Positions 36,339 through 44,213 of a stretch of 64,000 nucleotides of DNA are shown piece after piece. The notes under the pieces are model-generated. The model saw only the letters and a program-made list of their open reading frames with translations. It did not search any database and had not been told where the DNA came from. Every line of letters begins with the position of its first letter. Positions within the stretch are counted from its first letter, which is position 1. The DNA lies in NCBI RefSeq assembly GCF_902502825.2, contig NZ_LR723670.1, forward strand, positions 3,130,001 through 3,194,000, read 5' to 3'. The position numbers were made by a program, and so were the translations under genes. This DNA is from Pseudorhizobium flavum. Its GTDB lineage: Bacteria > Pseudomonadota > Alphaproteobacteria > Rhizobiales > Rhizobiaceae.

Positions 36339-38261
36339 TTAGGAAGCCTCTGCTGGGACGAACAGGACGAGATCGAATAGCGCCGTTCTGGCTTTGGTTT
36401 CATCTTCTTCGTCAAGCGCCTTCTTCAGTTCCTTCAGTCCGCCGCTCAGCGGGTACTGAGCAACCGCCGACGAATCCGCTCGGAGTATCTTCGGGTGCTT
36501 TGTAGGCTCGGCATTGTTCCGGTCATAGAAGAGTTCTTCCACCAGCTTTTCACCCGGTCGAGTCCCAACAACATCAATCGCAATACCATCTTCCGAATCC
36601 TGCCCTCTGACGTTGAAGCCAGCAAGCCGGATCATGTTTCGTGCCAGGTCGCCGATACGAACGGGTTCGCCCATGTCAAGAAGGAAGATGTCTCCGCCTA
36701 CAGACAGTGCGCTTGCTTGGACTATCAGTTCCGCCGCCTCCGGAATTGACATGAAATACCGGGTCATATTCGGATCCGTAACGGTGACCGGACCTCCGCG
36801 GGCAATTTGTTCTTTGAATAGAGGAACCACAGAGCCGTTCGACCCGATCACATTCCCGAACCGGACAGCACAGAACGTCTGCATCCTTCCAGTGGCCTGT
36901 GCCTGAAATGCTTTGTGTCGCACGATAAGTTCAGCCCATCGCTTTGTTGCCCCCATGACATTTGTCGGACGAACTGCCTTGTCAGACGAGATCAAGACGA
37001 ACTTTTCAACGCCTTCATCGAAGGCCACGTTCGCTACAGTCAGAGTGCCGAAGACATTGTTCCGGATGCCCTCTAGCGGGTTTGCTTCCACCAGAGGAAC
37101 ATGCTTGTGAGCCGCAGCATGATATACGACCTGTACATCATGCCGCCTGATCGTACGGCGGACGCACTGGTCATCGACGACAGATCCGAGCACGGGAACG
37201 ATATTGCAGCCATGGGCCTCGAGTTCCTGATGAATCTTGTAAAGCGCATACTCATTTGCCTCGTAGAGCACCAACTTCTTGGGGTTCCATCGTGCGATCA
37301 ACCGGCACAGTTCCGATCCGATCGATCCCCCTGCCCCCGTTACCATTATTACCCGATCGTTGAGGACATGGCGTAGCAGCGAGGTTTCGGGCGGAATGAA
37401 AGACCGTCCCAGGAGCTCATCAAGCTCGATTTCACGAACTTGGTTTACGATGTACCTGCCGTCTACGATATCGGAAATATCTGGAAGACTGCAGATGCGT
37501 ACGCCGAGCCCACTTACCTGTGAAATAACCGCTTGACGTGAGCTAGCTGGAATCGACGACATGGAGAGAATGATCTCCGTGATGCCATATCGCTCGGTCA
37601 GTGTAGGCAGCATCGCGGGCGAGAACACTCGATAACCCGCGATGTCTCGGCCGTGATGAGTAGGGTCATCGTCAATGAAACCTACGACATATCGAGTGCC
37701 GTGGCCCTGAAGGGCATGAGCAAGCTGAACTGCAGACGCCCCAGCACCGTAAATGAACACGGGCTCTTCATTGCGGCGTAGGCCCGTCCCGTTGGTGAGT
37801 ATCCACTTGGTTGCGAAACGGCTCCCGCCGATAAATGCTGTGCCGATGGCAAAGTAGAAGAAGGGTACGGATCGTGGGACAATTCCTTGCCCCGCCATCT
37901 CCATCAAGAAGATCAACAACACCCAGATCATGGTAGCGATCGCCATGGCCTTGATGATGGTCCAGATCGCCGCTTCTGGAAGATAGCGAATGACGGCCCG
38001 GTAAAGCCCCATTCTTACGAAGACCGGAATGGCGACGGTGGGCGCGATCACTGCGATGGTGAGCCTGTCCCACGAGATACTCGGGCTCCAGTCCGCTAAC
38101 CTGAGCGCATAGCTTGCCCACTGGGCGATCATAAGAGCCAACACATCAAATGATATCAAGCAAATGCGCTTCCAGACCCGAGGGGTCTGAATGATGACGT
38201 TGCGCAGCTTTCCGGTTACTTTGTTAATGGTGGTCCGCCACAAACCTGATGCCCCGCTCAT
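36339..38261 (-). CDS. Membrane-anchored UDP-HexNAc 4,6-dehydratase (FlaA1/WbpM/CapD family; WreV-like)
   Basis: This 640-residue protein has about four N-terminal transmembrane helices, a CoA-binding-like domain, and a C-terminal SDR domain with GAGGSIGSELCR and the SSDKAVRPTNVMGATKR catalytic segment (Met-x-x-x-Lys instead of Tyr-x-x-x-Lys, as in the WbpM class). Such enzymes convert UDP-GlcNAc to the 4-keto-6-deoxy sugar for O-antigen or exopolysaccharide. I chose the ATG at 38261; a TTG at 38336 would add 25 residues. The order reductase, initiating transferase, dehydratase matches the wreQ-wreU-wreV and wbpV-wbpL-wbpM logic. Confidence 0.92.
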   Translation of the reverse strand: MSGASGLWRTTINKVTGKLRNVIIQTPRVWKRICLISFDVLALMIAQWASYALRLADWSPSISWDRLTIAVIAPTVAIPVFVRMGLYRAVIRYLPEAAIWTIIKAMAIATMIWVLLIFLMEMAGQGIVPRSVPFFYFAIGTAFIGGSRFATKWILTNGTGLRRNEEPVFIYGAGASAVQLAHALQGHGTRYVVGFIDDDPTHHGRDIAGYRVFSPAMLPTLTERYGITEIILSMSSIPASSRQAVISQVSGLGVRICSLPDISDIVDGRYIVNQVREIELDELLGRSFIPPETSLLRHVLNDRVIMVTGAGGSIGSELCRLIARWNPKKLVLYEANEYALYKIHQELEAHGCNIVPVLGSVVDDQCVRRTIRRHDVQVVYHAAAHKHVPLVEANPLEGIRNNVFGTLTVANVAFDEGVEKFVLISSDKAVRPTNVMGATKRWAELIVRHKAFQAQATGRMQTFCAVRFGNVIGSNGSVVPLFKEQIARGGPVTVTDPNMTRYFMSIPEAAELIVQASALSVGGDIFLLDMGEPVRIGDLARNMIRLAGFNVRGQDSEDGIAIDVVGTRPGEKLVEELFYDRNNAEPTKHPKILRADSSAVAQYPLSGGLKELKKALDEEDETKARTALFDLVLFVPAEAS

Positions 38262-38339
38262 TTGTCCGTCTATCTTGGTCGGCTGCCTTAGCACAAATGT
38301 GGCCAAAACAAAGACTTGGTCGGAAGGACCGACCAAGCT

Positions 38340-38909
38340 CTAATGGGCAACGTTACGCCTCGCCAGAACGTTTACTCCAGTTCGGAATAAAATATACAAA
38401 TCAAAGGCGAAACTGCGGTTGGCCAAATATTCCGCGTCTAACTCAGCTTTTTCCTGGATATCCAGTTCGTCCCGCCCGTTGATCTGGGCCCACCCGGTCA
38501 ACCCGGGGAGCAGACATTCGACTCCCTTCTCGGTCCGCAATACAATCAGATCATGCTGGTTGAAGAGCGCAGGCCGCGGCCCCACGAAACTCATCTTTCC
38601 AATCAGGATGCACCAGAGTTGCGGGAGCTCGTCCAGACTTGTTCTGCGCAGGAGCGACCCAATGGGGGTAAGGTAGATCCCTGGATCCTCCAGCAGATGG
38701 GTAGCTACAGTCGGCGTGTCCATACGCATACTGCGGAATTTTGGCATTTGAAACGGAATGTTGGATCTTCCCACGCGAGCCGACCAATACAACGCGGGCC
38801 CTGGAGATGTGAGGCGGACCATAGCCGCTATCAGAAGCATCGGGATCGCCAGAACCGCAATAGCCAACAAAGCCATGAGGATATCGAAAGCACGTTTCAT
38901 CATAAGCAT
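38340..38909 (-). CDS. Initiating sugar-phosphate transferase for polysaccharide synthesis (PglC/WcaJ family, WreU-like)
   Basis: This membrane enzyme transfers a sugar-1-phosphate from a UDP-sugar to undecaprenyl phosphate. The 189-residue protein has one N-terminal membrane helix ([20 protein letters not shown]) and the conserved [27 protein letters not shown] and [13 protein letters not shown] motifs of the bacterial sugar transferase family (PF02397). It is the short monotopic form. ATG codons at 38909, 38903 and 38900 are all possible. The dehydratase gene follows it on the same strand. Confidence 0.93.
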   Translation of the reverse strand: MLMMKRAFDILMALLAIAVLAIPMLLIAAMVRLTSPGPALYWSARVGRSNIPFQMPKFRSMRMDTPTVATHLLEDPGIYLTPIGSLLRRTSLDELPQLWCILIGKMSFVGPRPALFNQHDLIVLRTEKGVECLLPGLTGWAQINGRDELDIQEKAELDAEYLANRSFAFDLYILFRTGVNVLARRNVAH

Positions 38910-38984
38910 CAGTTGGGGGGATGCTGAGCAGAGGATATGTGAATTTCATTCCCTTGCGGAAGAACCCGAATGCAAGCGCTACGG

Positions 38985-39977
38985 CTACAGGTATGCTGCG
39001 ATCTGACGAAGCTCATCGATAGAATCCTCAACGGGCTGCCAGCCTGTTCTTTCCAGAGCGTCGACACTTACCACAAGTTTGCCGCTCAGGGTTTTCCAAC
39101 GTCTTCCTTGCCCGAACATCTGAGCCGCCAGCCTAAGAAGAATGGGCGAGCACCAGAAAAGGCGAGGCGCCTTGTCGAGTCCTCGCCGAAGCGCTTTGAC
39201 AGCCTCGCTTGCACTGACCGCGCTCCTGTCGGCAACAATGAACGTTCTGCCGTCCGTATCCGGAGTCACGAGGCAATGTGCAATTGCACTACATAAGGCC
39301 GAGCGGGAAAGAAAGGAGCGTTTTTCAATAAGGCCGGCGAAGGGCAACGGGAAAGGCAGCTTGGCTAGAGCTACAAGTGATCTCATATTACCCCTCACTC
39401 CTCGGCCATACACAACCACGGGACGCAACACTGTATAACGCTGTGATATCAGGACACCCGCGACAACCTTTTCTGCAGCCAGTTTGGATTGACCATAAAG
39501 ATCAGTTGGACTCGGAGTATCCGTTTCGCGAACCAGCGAATCTGCAGTTGATCCGCACTGCGCCCGGATGGAAGAGATAAAGATGAACTTGCCGTTCAAC
39601 CGTCTTGCCGATGCCGCTGCAAGTCTGTCGGTCAATACGACGTTCGCCTGATGATAGGCTGTAGTAGCATCGGTCTTGAGCTGAGTATGGGCGATCCCCG
39701 CGAGATGAACCACGTGGTCCACCCCTTCCAGCAGAGCATCGAACTCTTCATCGGGTGAAGCGGGGCAGGGCAGACGTCGCAGCGGAACCTTCTGACCGGT
39801 TTTTGCAGATGGTGCCCGCGACGCGCCGATGACATTGAACCCCTGGCTCAATAGATGCTGTGCCAGTTCTAGACCTATGAATCCCTCCGAGCCTGTCACG
39901 AGGACGGTCTCGTTTAATGGTTTGCGCATCTCGGTCGTCTCAGGCATTCGAGCACTGGCGCTCGACGGCTGCATCAT
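38985..39977 (-). CDS. NAD-dependent epimerase/4-reductase (WbpV/WreQ-like SDR)
   Basis: The extended SDR protein (330 residues from the ATG at 39977) has the Rossmann motif VLVTGSEGFIGLELAQ and the active-site YGQSK of the Tyr-x-x-x-Lys type. With the neighbouring 4,6-dehydratase it would reduce the 4-keto sugar to UDP-QuiNAc or UDP-FucNAc. GGAG eight bases before the tandem ATGs at 39977/39974 supports this start. Forty bases further upstream the sequence becomes the terminal repeat of an IS3-family element, so any original promoter or upstream operon genes have been cut off. Confidence 0.86.
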   Translation of the reverse strand: MMQPSSASARMPETTEMRKPLNETVLVTGSEGFIGLELAQHLLSQGFNVIGASRAPSAKTGQKVPLRRLPCPASPDEEFDALLEGVDHVVHLAGIAHTQLKTDATTAYHQANVVLTDRLAAASARRLNGKFIFISSIRAQCGSTADSLVRETDTPSPTDLYGQSKLAAEKVVAGVLISQRYTVLRPVVVYGRGVRGNMRSLVALAKLPFPLPFAGLIEKRSFLSRSALCSAIAHCLVTPDTDGRTFIVADRSAVSASEAVKALRRGLDKAPRLFWCSPILLRLAAQMFGQGRRWKTLSGKLVVSVDALERTGWQPVEDSIDELRQIAAYL

Positions 39978-40034
39978 TAGCGCGGCTCCGGTCCTTCGGT
40001 CAAACTCCGTGCCGGGTGACCTTGCCCCCAAGTT

Positions 40035-40961
40035 TTATCCAGTTTTGAGTTCGCTCCGGCGGTTTTGGGTTGCTGTGTTTGCGGCGGTAGCGGCGGGATG
40101 GGGTGCGGAGCCATTCCGGCTGCGTAGCACCGCGTCACGTCGCGGGTTGATGGTTTGAGCGAACTCGGCAGGTGTCAGCCAGCCGAGTCCAGAGTGTGGG
40201 CGGTGGTGGTTGTAATCGCTGCGCCAGTTTGAGAGCGCTGACCGGGCATGGATCAGTGATGAGAAGAGGATTTCATTCAAGAGCTCATCCCGCAGTCGTC
40301 CATTGAAGCTTTCGATGAATGCGTTCTGGATCGGCTTTCCCGGCGCGATGTAATGCCATTCTACCCTGGTCCGATCCGTCCATTGCAGGATCGCATTGCT
40401 GGTGAACTCGCTGCCATTGTCGCTGACCATCATCTTCGGCTTGCCTCGTCCCTCGATGATCCGGTCCAGCTCACGGGCAACCCGAAGGCCCGAGAGTGAT
40501 GTATCGGCGACGAGACCCAGGCATTCTCTGGTGCAATCATCGACGACTGTCAAAATCCGGAATCTACGACCATCCGTGAGCTGATCCGACACGAAGTCCA
40601 GCGACCAGCGATCATTGGCCGCCATCGGGACCAGCATCGGTGCTCGCGTGCCAATTGCTCGCTTACGACCGCCGCGTTTGCGCACAGTCAGCTTCTCCTC
40701 CCGGTAGAGCCGGAAGAGCTTCTTGTGGTTCACACGGTGCCCTTCACGTTTGAGCAGCACGTGGATGCGTCGATAGCCAAAACGACGGCGTTCATGCGCC
40801 AACGCTTTCACCCGCTCGCGAAGACGATCATCGTCGCTGCGCCTGGTTTCGTAACGGATCGTCATTCGGCAAAAGCCGCTGGCTTTACACGCCCGCCGTT
40901 CGCTCATCTGGTGATGATCCATCAGATGCGCGACAGCTTTCCGCCTTGCTGCGGGCGTCAC
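40035..40961 (-). CDS. IS3-family transposase OrfB (DDE integrase domain)
   Basis: This frame encodes the catalytic part of the transposase, normally made as an OrfAB fusion by a -1 frameshift. The DDE residues are visible: Asp in WSLDFVSD, Asp in [10 protein letters not shown] and Glu in [12 protein letters not shown]. An HTH_21-type segment precedes the integrase core ([11 protein letters not shown]). The GTG at 40961 is the likely independent start, and the frame overlaps the end of orfA at a G-GAA-AGA-A-rich shift region. The frame appears intact. Confidence 0.9.
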   Translation of the reverse strand: MTPAARRKAVAHLMDHHQMSERRACKASGFCRMTIRYETRRSDDDRLRERVKALAHERRRFGYRRIHVLLKREGHRVNHKKLFRLYREEKLTVRKRGGRKRAIGTRAPMLVPMAANDRWSLDFVSDQLTDGRRFRILTVVDDCTRECLGLVADTSLSGLRVARELDRIIEGRGKPKMMVSDNGSEFTSNAILQWTDRTRVEWHYIAPGKPIQNAFIESFNGRLRDELLNEILFSSLIHARSALSNWRSDYNHHRPHSGLGWLTPAEFAQTINPRRDAVLRSRNGSAPHPAATAANTATQNRRSELKTG

Positions 40962-41224
40962 CACTTCTTTCCCAAGAGGTCCTTCAAAGCAGCATTGTCG
41001 AGCATCGCATCCGCCAGAAGCCGCTTCAGCTTCGCGTTCTCGTCCTCCAGCGTCTTCAGCCGCTTGGCCTCCGATACGTCCATGCCGCCGTATTTGGCCT
41101 TCCATTTATAGATGCTCGCATCGCTGACGCCATGCTTGCGGCAAAGCTCCGAGACCGGCATGCCCGCCTCATGCTCCTTCAGGATGCCAATGATCTGCTC
41201 GTCTGTGAAACGGCTGCGCTTCAT
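40958..41224 (-). CDS. IS3-family transposase OrfA (HTH protein)
   Basis: The 88-residue protein has the OrfA architecture: an N-terminal HTH ([16 protein letters not shown], then [19 protein letters not shown]) and a leucine-zipper-like C-terminus ([18 protein letters not shown]). It overlaps the start of orfB in the -1 frame. OrfA binds the IS ends and regulates transposition. Confidence 0.92.
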   Translation of the reverse strand: MKRSRFTDEQIIGILKEHEAGMPVSELCRKHGVSDASIYKWKAKYGGMDVSEAKRLKTLEDENAKLKRLLADAMLDNAALKDLLGKKW

Positions 41225-41289
41225 TCTCTGGTCCTCTTAATGGGCCAGAGCTTACTTCAAATTGGATTAGATCAGCGGGGCAAGGTCAA

Positions 41290-41436
41290 TACAAGGCGAA
41301 GTATGGCGGCATGGACGTGTCGGATGTCCGCAAGCTGAAGGCGCTCGAGGACGAGAACGCCAAGCTGAAGAAGCTGCTCGCCGAAGCCATGCTGGACAAC
41401 GCGATCCTGAAGGATGTCGCTGCAAAAAAATGGTGA
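41290..41436 (+). pseudogene. IS3-family OrfA, N-terminally truncated
   Basis: This is the C-terminal 48 codons of an orfA, from [16 protein letters not shown] to DVAAKKW, with the HTH-encoding half and the start codon gone. Just before the stop is a seven-A slippery run (41424-41430), the classic signal for the -1 frameshift into orfB. Confidence 0.85.
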
Positions 41437-42269
41437 CGCCCGATGTGAAGCGGAATGCGGTGGCTCACGTCTGTGCGCAGCACGGAGTGAGCCAGCGTCG
41501 GGCGTGCGAGGTTCTGTCGGTAGATCGGTCGAGCATGCGATACCGCAGCCTGCGGCCTGACGATGCGGCCATTCGAGAGGCAATGAAGAAGGTGGCGTCC
41601 GAGCGGCGGCGCTTCGGCTACCGCCGCATCCACGTCATGCTGGACCGGCAGGGGATCGTGATGAACCTCAAGAAGCTCCGGCGTCTCTATCGGGAGGAAA
41701 AGCTGACGGTGCGCAAGCGCGGCGGCCGGAAACGAGCCTTGGGAACGCGGCGTCCCTTGGCTCTGCCGTCACGCCCCAATGAACGCTGGAGCCTCGACTT
41801 CGTCAGCGATGCCTTCACCGATGGGCGACGGTTCCGTATCTTGGCCATTGTCGATGACTTTACCCGCGAATGCCTGTGCCTGGTCGCAGACACATCGCTG
41901 TCGGGCGCTCGGTTCGCTCGCGAACTGGACAGTCTCATCGCCAGACGGGGAAGGCCGAGGACGATCGTCTCCGACAACGGCACGGAGATGACCAGCATGG
42001 CCATTCTCAAATGGTGCCAGGAGACCCGCGTCGAATGGCACTACATCGCCCCCGGCAAGCCGATGCAGAACGGCTTTGTCGAAAGCTTCAACGGCAGCTT
42101 CCGTGACGAGTGCCTCAACGAGACCCTGTTCTCGACGCTCACTCAGGCCCGCGCCGCCATCACCGCATGGAAGGAGGATTACAACAGGAACAGACCCCAC
42201 TCATCGCTGGGCAATATCACCCCCAGCGAGTTCGCAATGAAAATGGCTATGGAAAAACAGGCCGCTTGA
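41430..42269 (+). CDS. IS3-family transposase OrfB of the truncated element
   Basis: The 279-residue integrase-type transposase retains the DDE residues: Asp in [10 protein letters not shown], Asp in [10 protein letters not shown] and Glu in [12 protein letters not shown]. Its own ATG at 41430 overlaps the A7 slippery run of the orfA remnant. Because orfA has lost its start, the OrfAB fusion cannot be made from this copy; it is likely immobile on its own. Confidence 0.88.
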   Translation: MVTPDVKRNAVAHVCAQHGVSQRRACEVLSVDRSSMRYRSLRPDDAAIREAMKKVASERRRFGYRRIHVMLDRQGIVMNLKKLRRLYREEKLTVRKRGGRKRALGTRRPLALPSRPNERWSLDFVSDAFTDGRRFRILAIVDDFTRECLCLVADTSLSGARFARELDSLIARRGRPRTIVSDNGTEMTSMAILKWCQETRVEWHYIAPGKPMQNGFVESFNGSFRDECLNETLFSTLTQARAAITAWKEDYNRNRPHSSLGNITPSEFAMKMAMEKQAA

Positions 42270-42319
42270 GGCCAGATTACAAACCCAAGACTCTCCCGAA
42301 AACTGGAGGGAGGTTGGGT

Positions 42320-42327
42320 CTCAGGTC
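42320..42327 (+). repeat. Target-site duplication, left copy
   Basis: CTCAGGTC lies immediately left of the IS256-family terminal repeat and is identical to 43745-43752. Confidence 0.93.
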
Positions 42328-43744
42328 GATCGTGTCCCCCGGCGTGGTGTAGCTTTGGCGGTCGCCGTGCTTCCGGACAGAGCCGGGAATGGATCAGCTT
42401 GCGGCTGGCAGGCTGATGAGCGGATCATCGCTCATCGTGGCGATTGTCTCAAGTGTCATGTAGCGGGACCGCTGGACGGCCCATTCGTCGTTCTGTTCGA
42501 GCAGCAGCGCACCGACTAGGCGCACGATGGCGTCGTCGTTTGGGAAGATGCCGACGACCTCTGTGCGTCGCTTGATCTCACCGTTCAATCGCTCAATCGG
42601 GTTTGTCGAGTGGAGTTTGGCCCAATGCTGCTTGGGAAAGGTCATGTAGGCGAGCACGTCTTGCTCGGCACTGTCCATGAGACTGGCGAGTTTGGGCACC
42701 TTCGGCCTGATCTGGTCGGCGACGTTGCGCCATTGGGTACTTGCAGCCTCTGACGTGTCTTGGGCAAAGGCCGTGGCGATGAAGGCAGAGACAACACGGC
42801 GTCCGCTCTTCCCGGCATGGGCCAAAGCATTGCGCATGAAGTGGACACGGCATCGCTGCCAGGTGGCGGAGAGCACCTTCGATACTGCGGCTTTGATGCC
42901 CTCATGGGCATCGGAGACGACGAGCTTGACGCCACACAGACCCCGCCTTGTCAGCTTACGCAGGAACTCTGTCCAGATCGCCTCGGCCTCGGATGTGCCG
43001 ATCTCCATACCGAGCACCTCGCGTCGACCGTCGGTGTTGACGCCGACGGCGATGATGACGGCGACGGAGACGATGCGCCCGCCGCGCCGGACCTTGAGGT
43101 AGGTCGCATCGATCCAAAGGTAGGGCCATTCCCCTTCGATGGGCCTGTCGAGGAAGGCCTTCACCTTCTCGTCGATCTCCTCGCAGAGCCGGGATACCTG
43201 GCTCTTGGAGATGCCCGACATGCCCATGGCCTTAACGAGGTCATCGACGGATCGGGTCGAGACGCCTTGGATATAGGCCTCTTGGATAACTGCCGTCAGG
43301 GCCTTCTCTGCCATGCGGCGTGGTTCGAGAAAGCTCGGGAAATAGCTGCCTGTGCGAAGCTTCGGAATGCGCAGCTCAACGGTGCCCGCCCGTGTCTCCC
43401 AGTCCCGGTCGCGATAGCCGTTGCGCTGGGCCAGTCGGAAGCTATTCTTCTCGCCATAGCCCGCGCCAGTCTTCGTGCTGACCTCCAGCGCCATCAGCTT
43501 TTCGGCAGCGAAGCCGATCATCTCGCGCAGCAAATCGGCGTCGGCGCTCTTCTCAACGAGTGAGCGCAGGTTCATCATGTCGTCGGTCATCGGTGGTGTC
43601 CCTCAGGTTGGTCATAAGCAACCCGACCCTACCGGAAAACACTGGTGACCACCGCTACGCCGCCCGCTCCCTACAGCACCTTGGAGGGTGCACTCGCGAG
43701 CGGCTTCGCTATCACCCAGCTACACCACTCGGCGGGACACGATC
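42328..43744 (-). mobile_element. IS256-family insertion sequence with 8-bp target duplication
   Basis: The terminal inverted repeats begin GATCGTGTCCC and share about 23 of 27 positions (left 42328-42353; right ending 43744, where the inner part reads GTGGTGTAGCT on the minus strand). The 1417-base element carries one transposase gene. It is bounded by the perfect 8-base duplication CTCAGGTC, the size expected for the family. It landed within the terminal repeat of the truncated IS3-family element. Confidence 0.95.
42394..43590 (-). CDS. IS256-family (mutator type) transposase
   Basis: The 398-residue transposase is full length. The DDE residues are Asp in [11 protein letters not shown], Asp in [11 protein letters not shown] and Glu in [13 protein letters not shown]. 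The N-terminal region [17 protein letters not shown] and the [18 protein letters not shown] segment are typical. No frameshift or stop is seen, so the element may be active. Confidence 0.95.
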   Translation of the reverse strand: MTDDMMNLRSLVEKSADADLLREMIGFAAEKLMALEVSTKTGAGYGEKNSFRLAQRNGYRDRDWETRAGTVELRIPKLRTGSYFPSFLEPRRMAEKALTAVIQEAYIQGVSTRSVDDLVKAMGMSGISKSQVSRLCEEIDEKVKAFLDRPIEGEWPYLWIDATYLKVRRGGRIVSVAVIIAVGVNTDGRREVLGMEIGTSEAEAIWTEFLRKLTRRGLCGVKLVVSDAHEGIKAAVSKVLSATWQRCRVHFMRNALAHAGKSGRRVVSAFIATAFAQDTSEAASTQWRNVADQIRPKVPKLASLMDSAEQDVLAYMTFPKQHWAKLHSTNPIERLNGEIKRRTEVVGIFPNDDAIVRLVGALLLEQNDEWAVQRSRYMTLETIATMSDDPLISLPAAS

Positions 43745-44016
43745 CTCAGGTCAGCTGCCATAACCCCTGTATCTCGTTTCGGCGGCGGAGTGAATGCCAG
43801 CACAACGCGCCGGGATCCGCACCGCGGACAGCGCAGCCGACTGGCCAACATGGCCAGGGGGAAGTCCCGGCCGCGGGTGGCTACCAGCGTCGGCATGTCG
43901 AGCTCATAGCTCCACCCGCATTCCCGGATGGACTTCAGTCCCTCACGCCGGCCCCAACCGTAGCGCGCGGTGATTTTCCAACCATGTGTGTGAGCGTCGC
44001 CTAATGTCTCAACCAT
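43720..44016 (-). CDS. Small conserved rhizobial-type hypothetical protein with zinc-ribbon motif, 3' end replaced by IS sequence
   Basis: The frame starts MVETLGDAHTHGWKI and contains RECGWSYELDMPTLVATRGRDFPLAMLASRL-like family sequence (diagnostic part: RGRDFPLAMLASRL) followed by CPRCGSRRV, one CxxC knuckle. It resembles a small hypothetical family common in rhizobia and Bradyrhizobium. Native coding sequence ends at about 43754, where the IS3-family terminus begins; the last eleven or so codons and the TAG come from IS DNA. Loss of a few C-terminal residues may or may not matter. The function is unknown. Confidence 0.6.
   Translation of the reverse strand: MVETLGDAHTHGWKITARYGWGRREGLKSIRECGWSYELDMPTLVATRGRDFPLAMLASRLRCPRCGSRRVVLAFTPPPKRDTGVMAADLRIVSRRVV
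43745..43752 (+). repeat. Target-site duplication, right copy
   Basis: CTCAGGTC immediately follows the right terminus of the IS256-family element and matches 42320-42327. The next base (43753) completes the TGACC-type terminus of the older IS3-family element. Confidence 0.93.
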
Positions 44017-44213
44017 CGGGGATGGATATGAGAACGAAGCGGGAACAGCAAGAGGATTGACAGCCGGTGGTGGTCTCTTAAAGACGGCAATTTCTTCGTT
44101 CGTGGGTATTTGCTACAGGCTGAAATTAACCCTCCGTTAACCACGACGGGAATTTAGTTACCACATCGTTAAGGGCGATGACTGCCTGATTCTCCACGCC
44201 TTCAGAGCAATCC

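Larger units (their letters stand above)
40017..41288 (-). mobile_element. Complete IS3-family insertion sequence (IS407-like group)
   Basis: The ends are imperfect inverted repeats. The left end starts TGACCTTGCCCC at 40017, and the right end reads the same on the other strand, finishing at 41288; similarity continues through ATCCA, TTTGA and GCTC. The 1272-base element carries orfA and orfB in the usual overlapping arrangement. The flanking bases (CGGG left, ATAC right) do not form a target duplication. The right flank is the interior of another IS3-family orfA. Confidence 0.88.
41289..42327 (+). mobile_element. 5'-truncated IS3-family element, left part (right tip displaced to 43745-43753)
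   Basis: The segment begins abruptly inside an orfA reading frame, directly at the right terminus of the IS3 element at 40017-41288, and continues through a full orfB. Its left inverted repeat is missing. Removing the IS256 element and one copy of its target duplication restores a terminus reading TGACCTGAGACCCAACC on the minus strand, ending at 43753, which resembles the TGACC ends of the neighbouring IS3 element. Confidence 0.8.

Noticed and set aside
36495..37376. Several plus-strand open frames
   Set aside because: They are antisense to the well-supported 4,6-dehydratase gene and show no independent coding features.
40013..41292. Target duplication for the left IS3 element
   Set aside because: The four bases on each side (CGGG and ATAC) differ.
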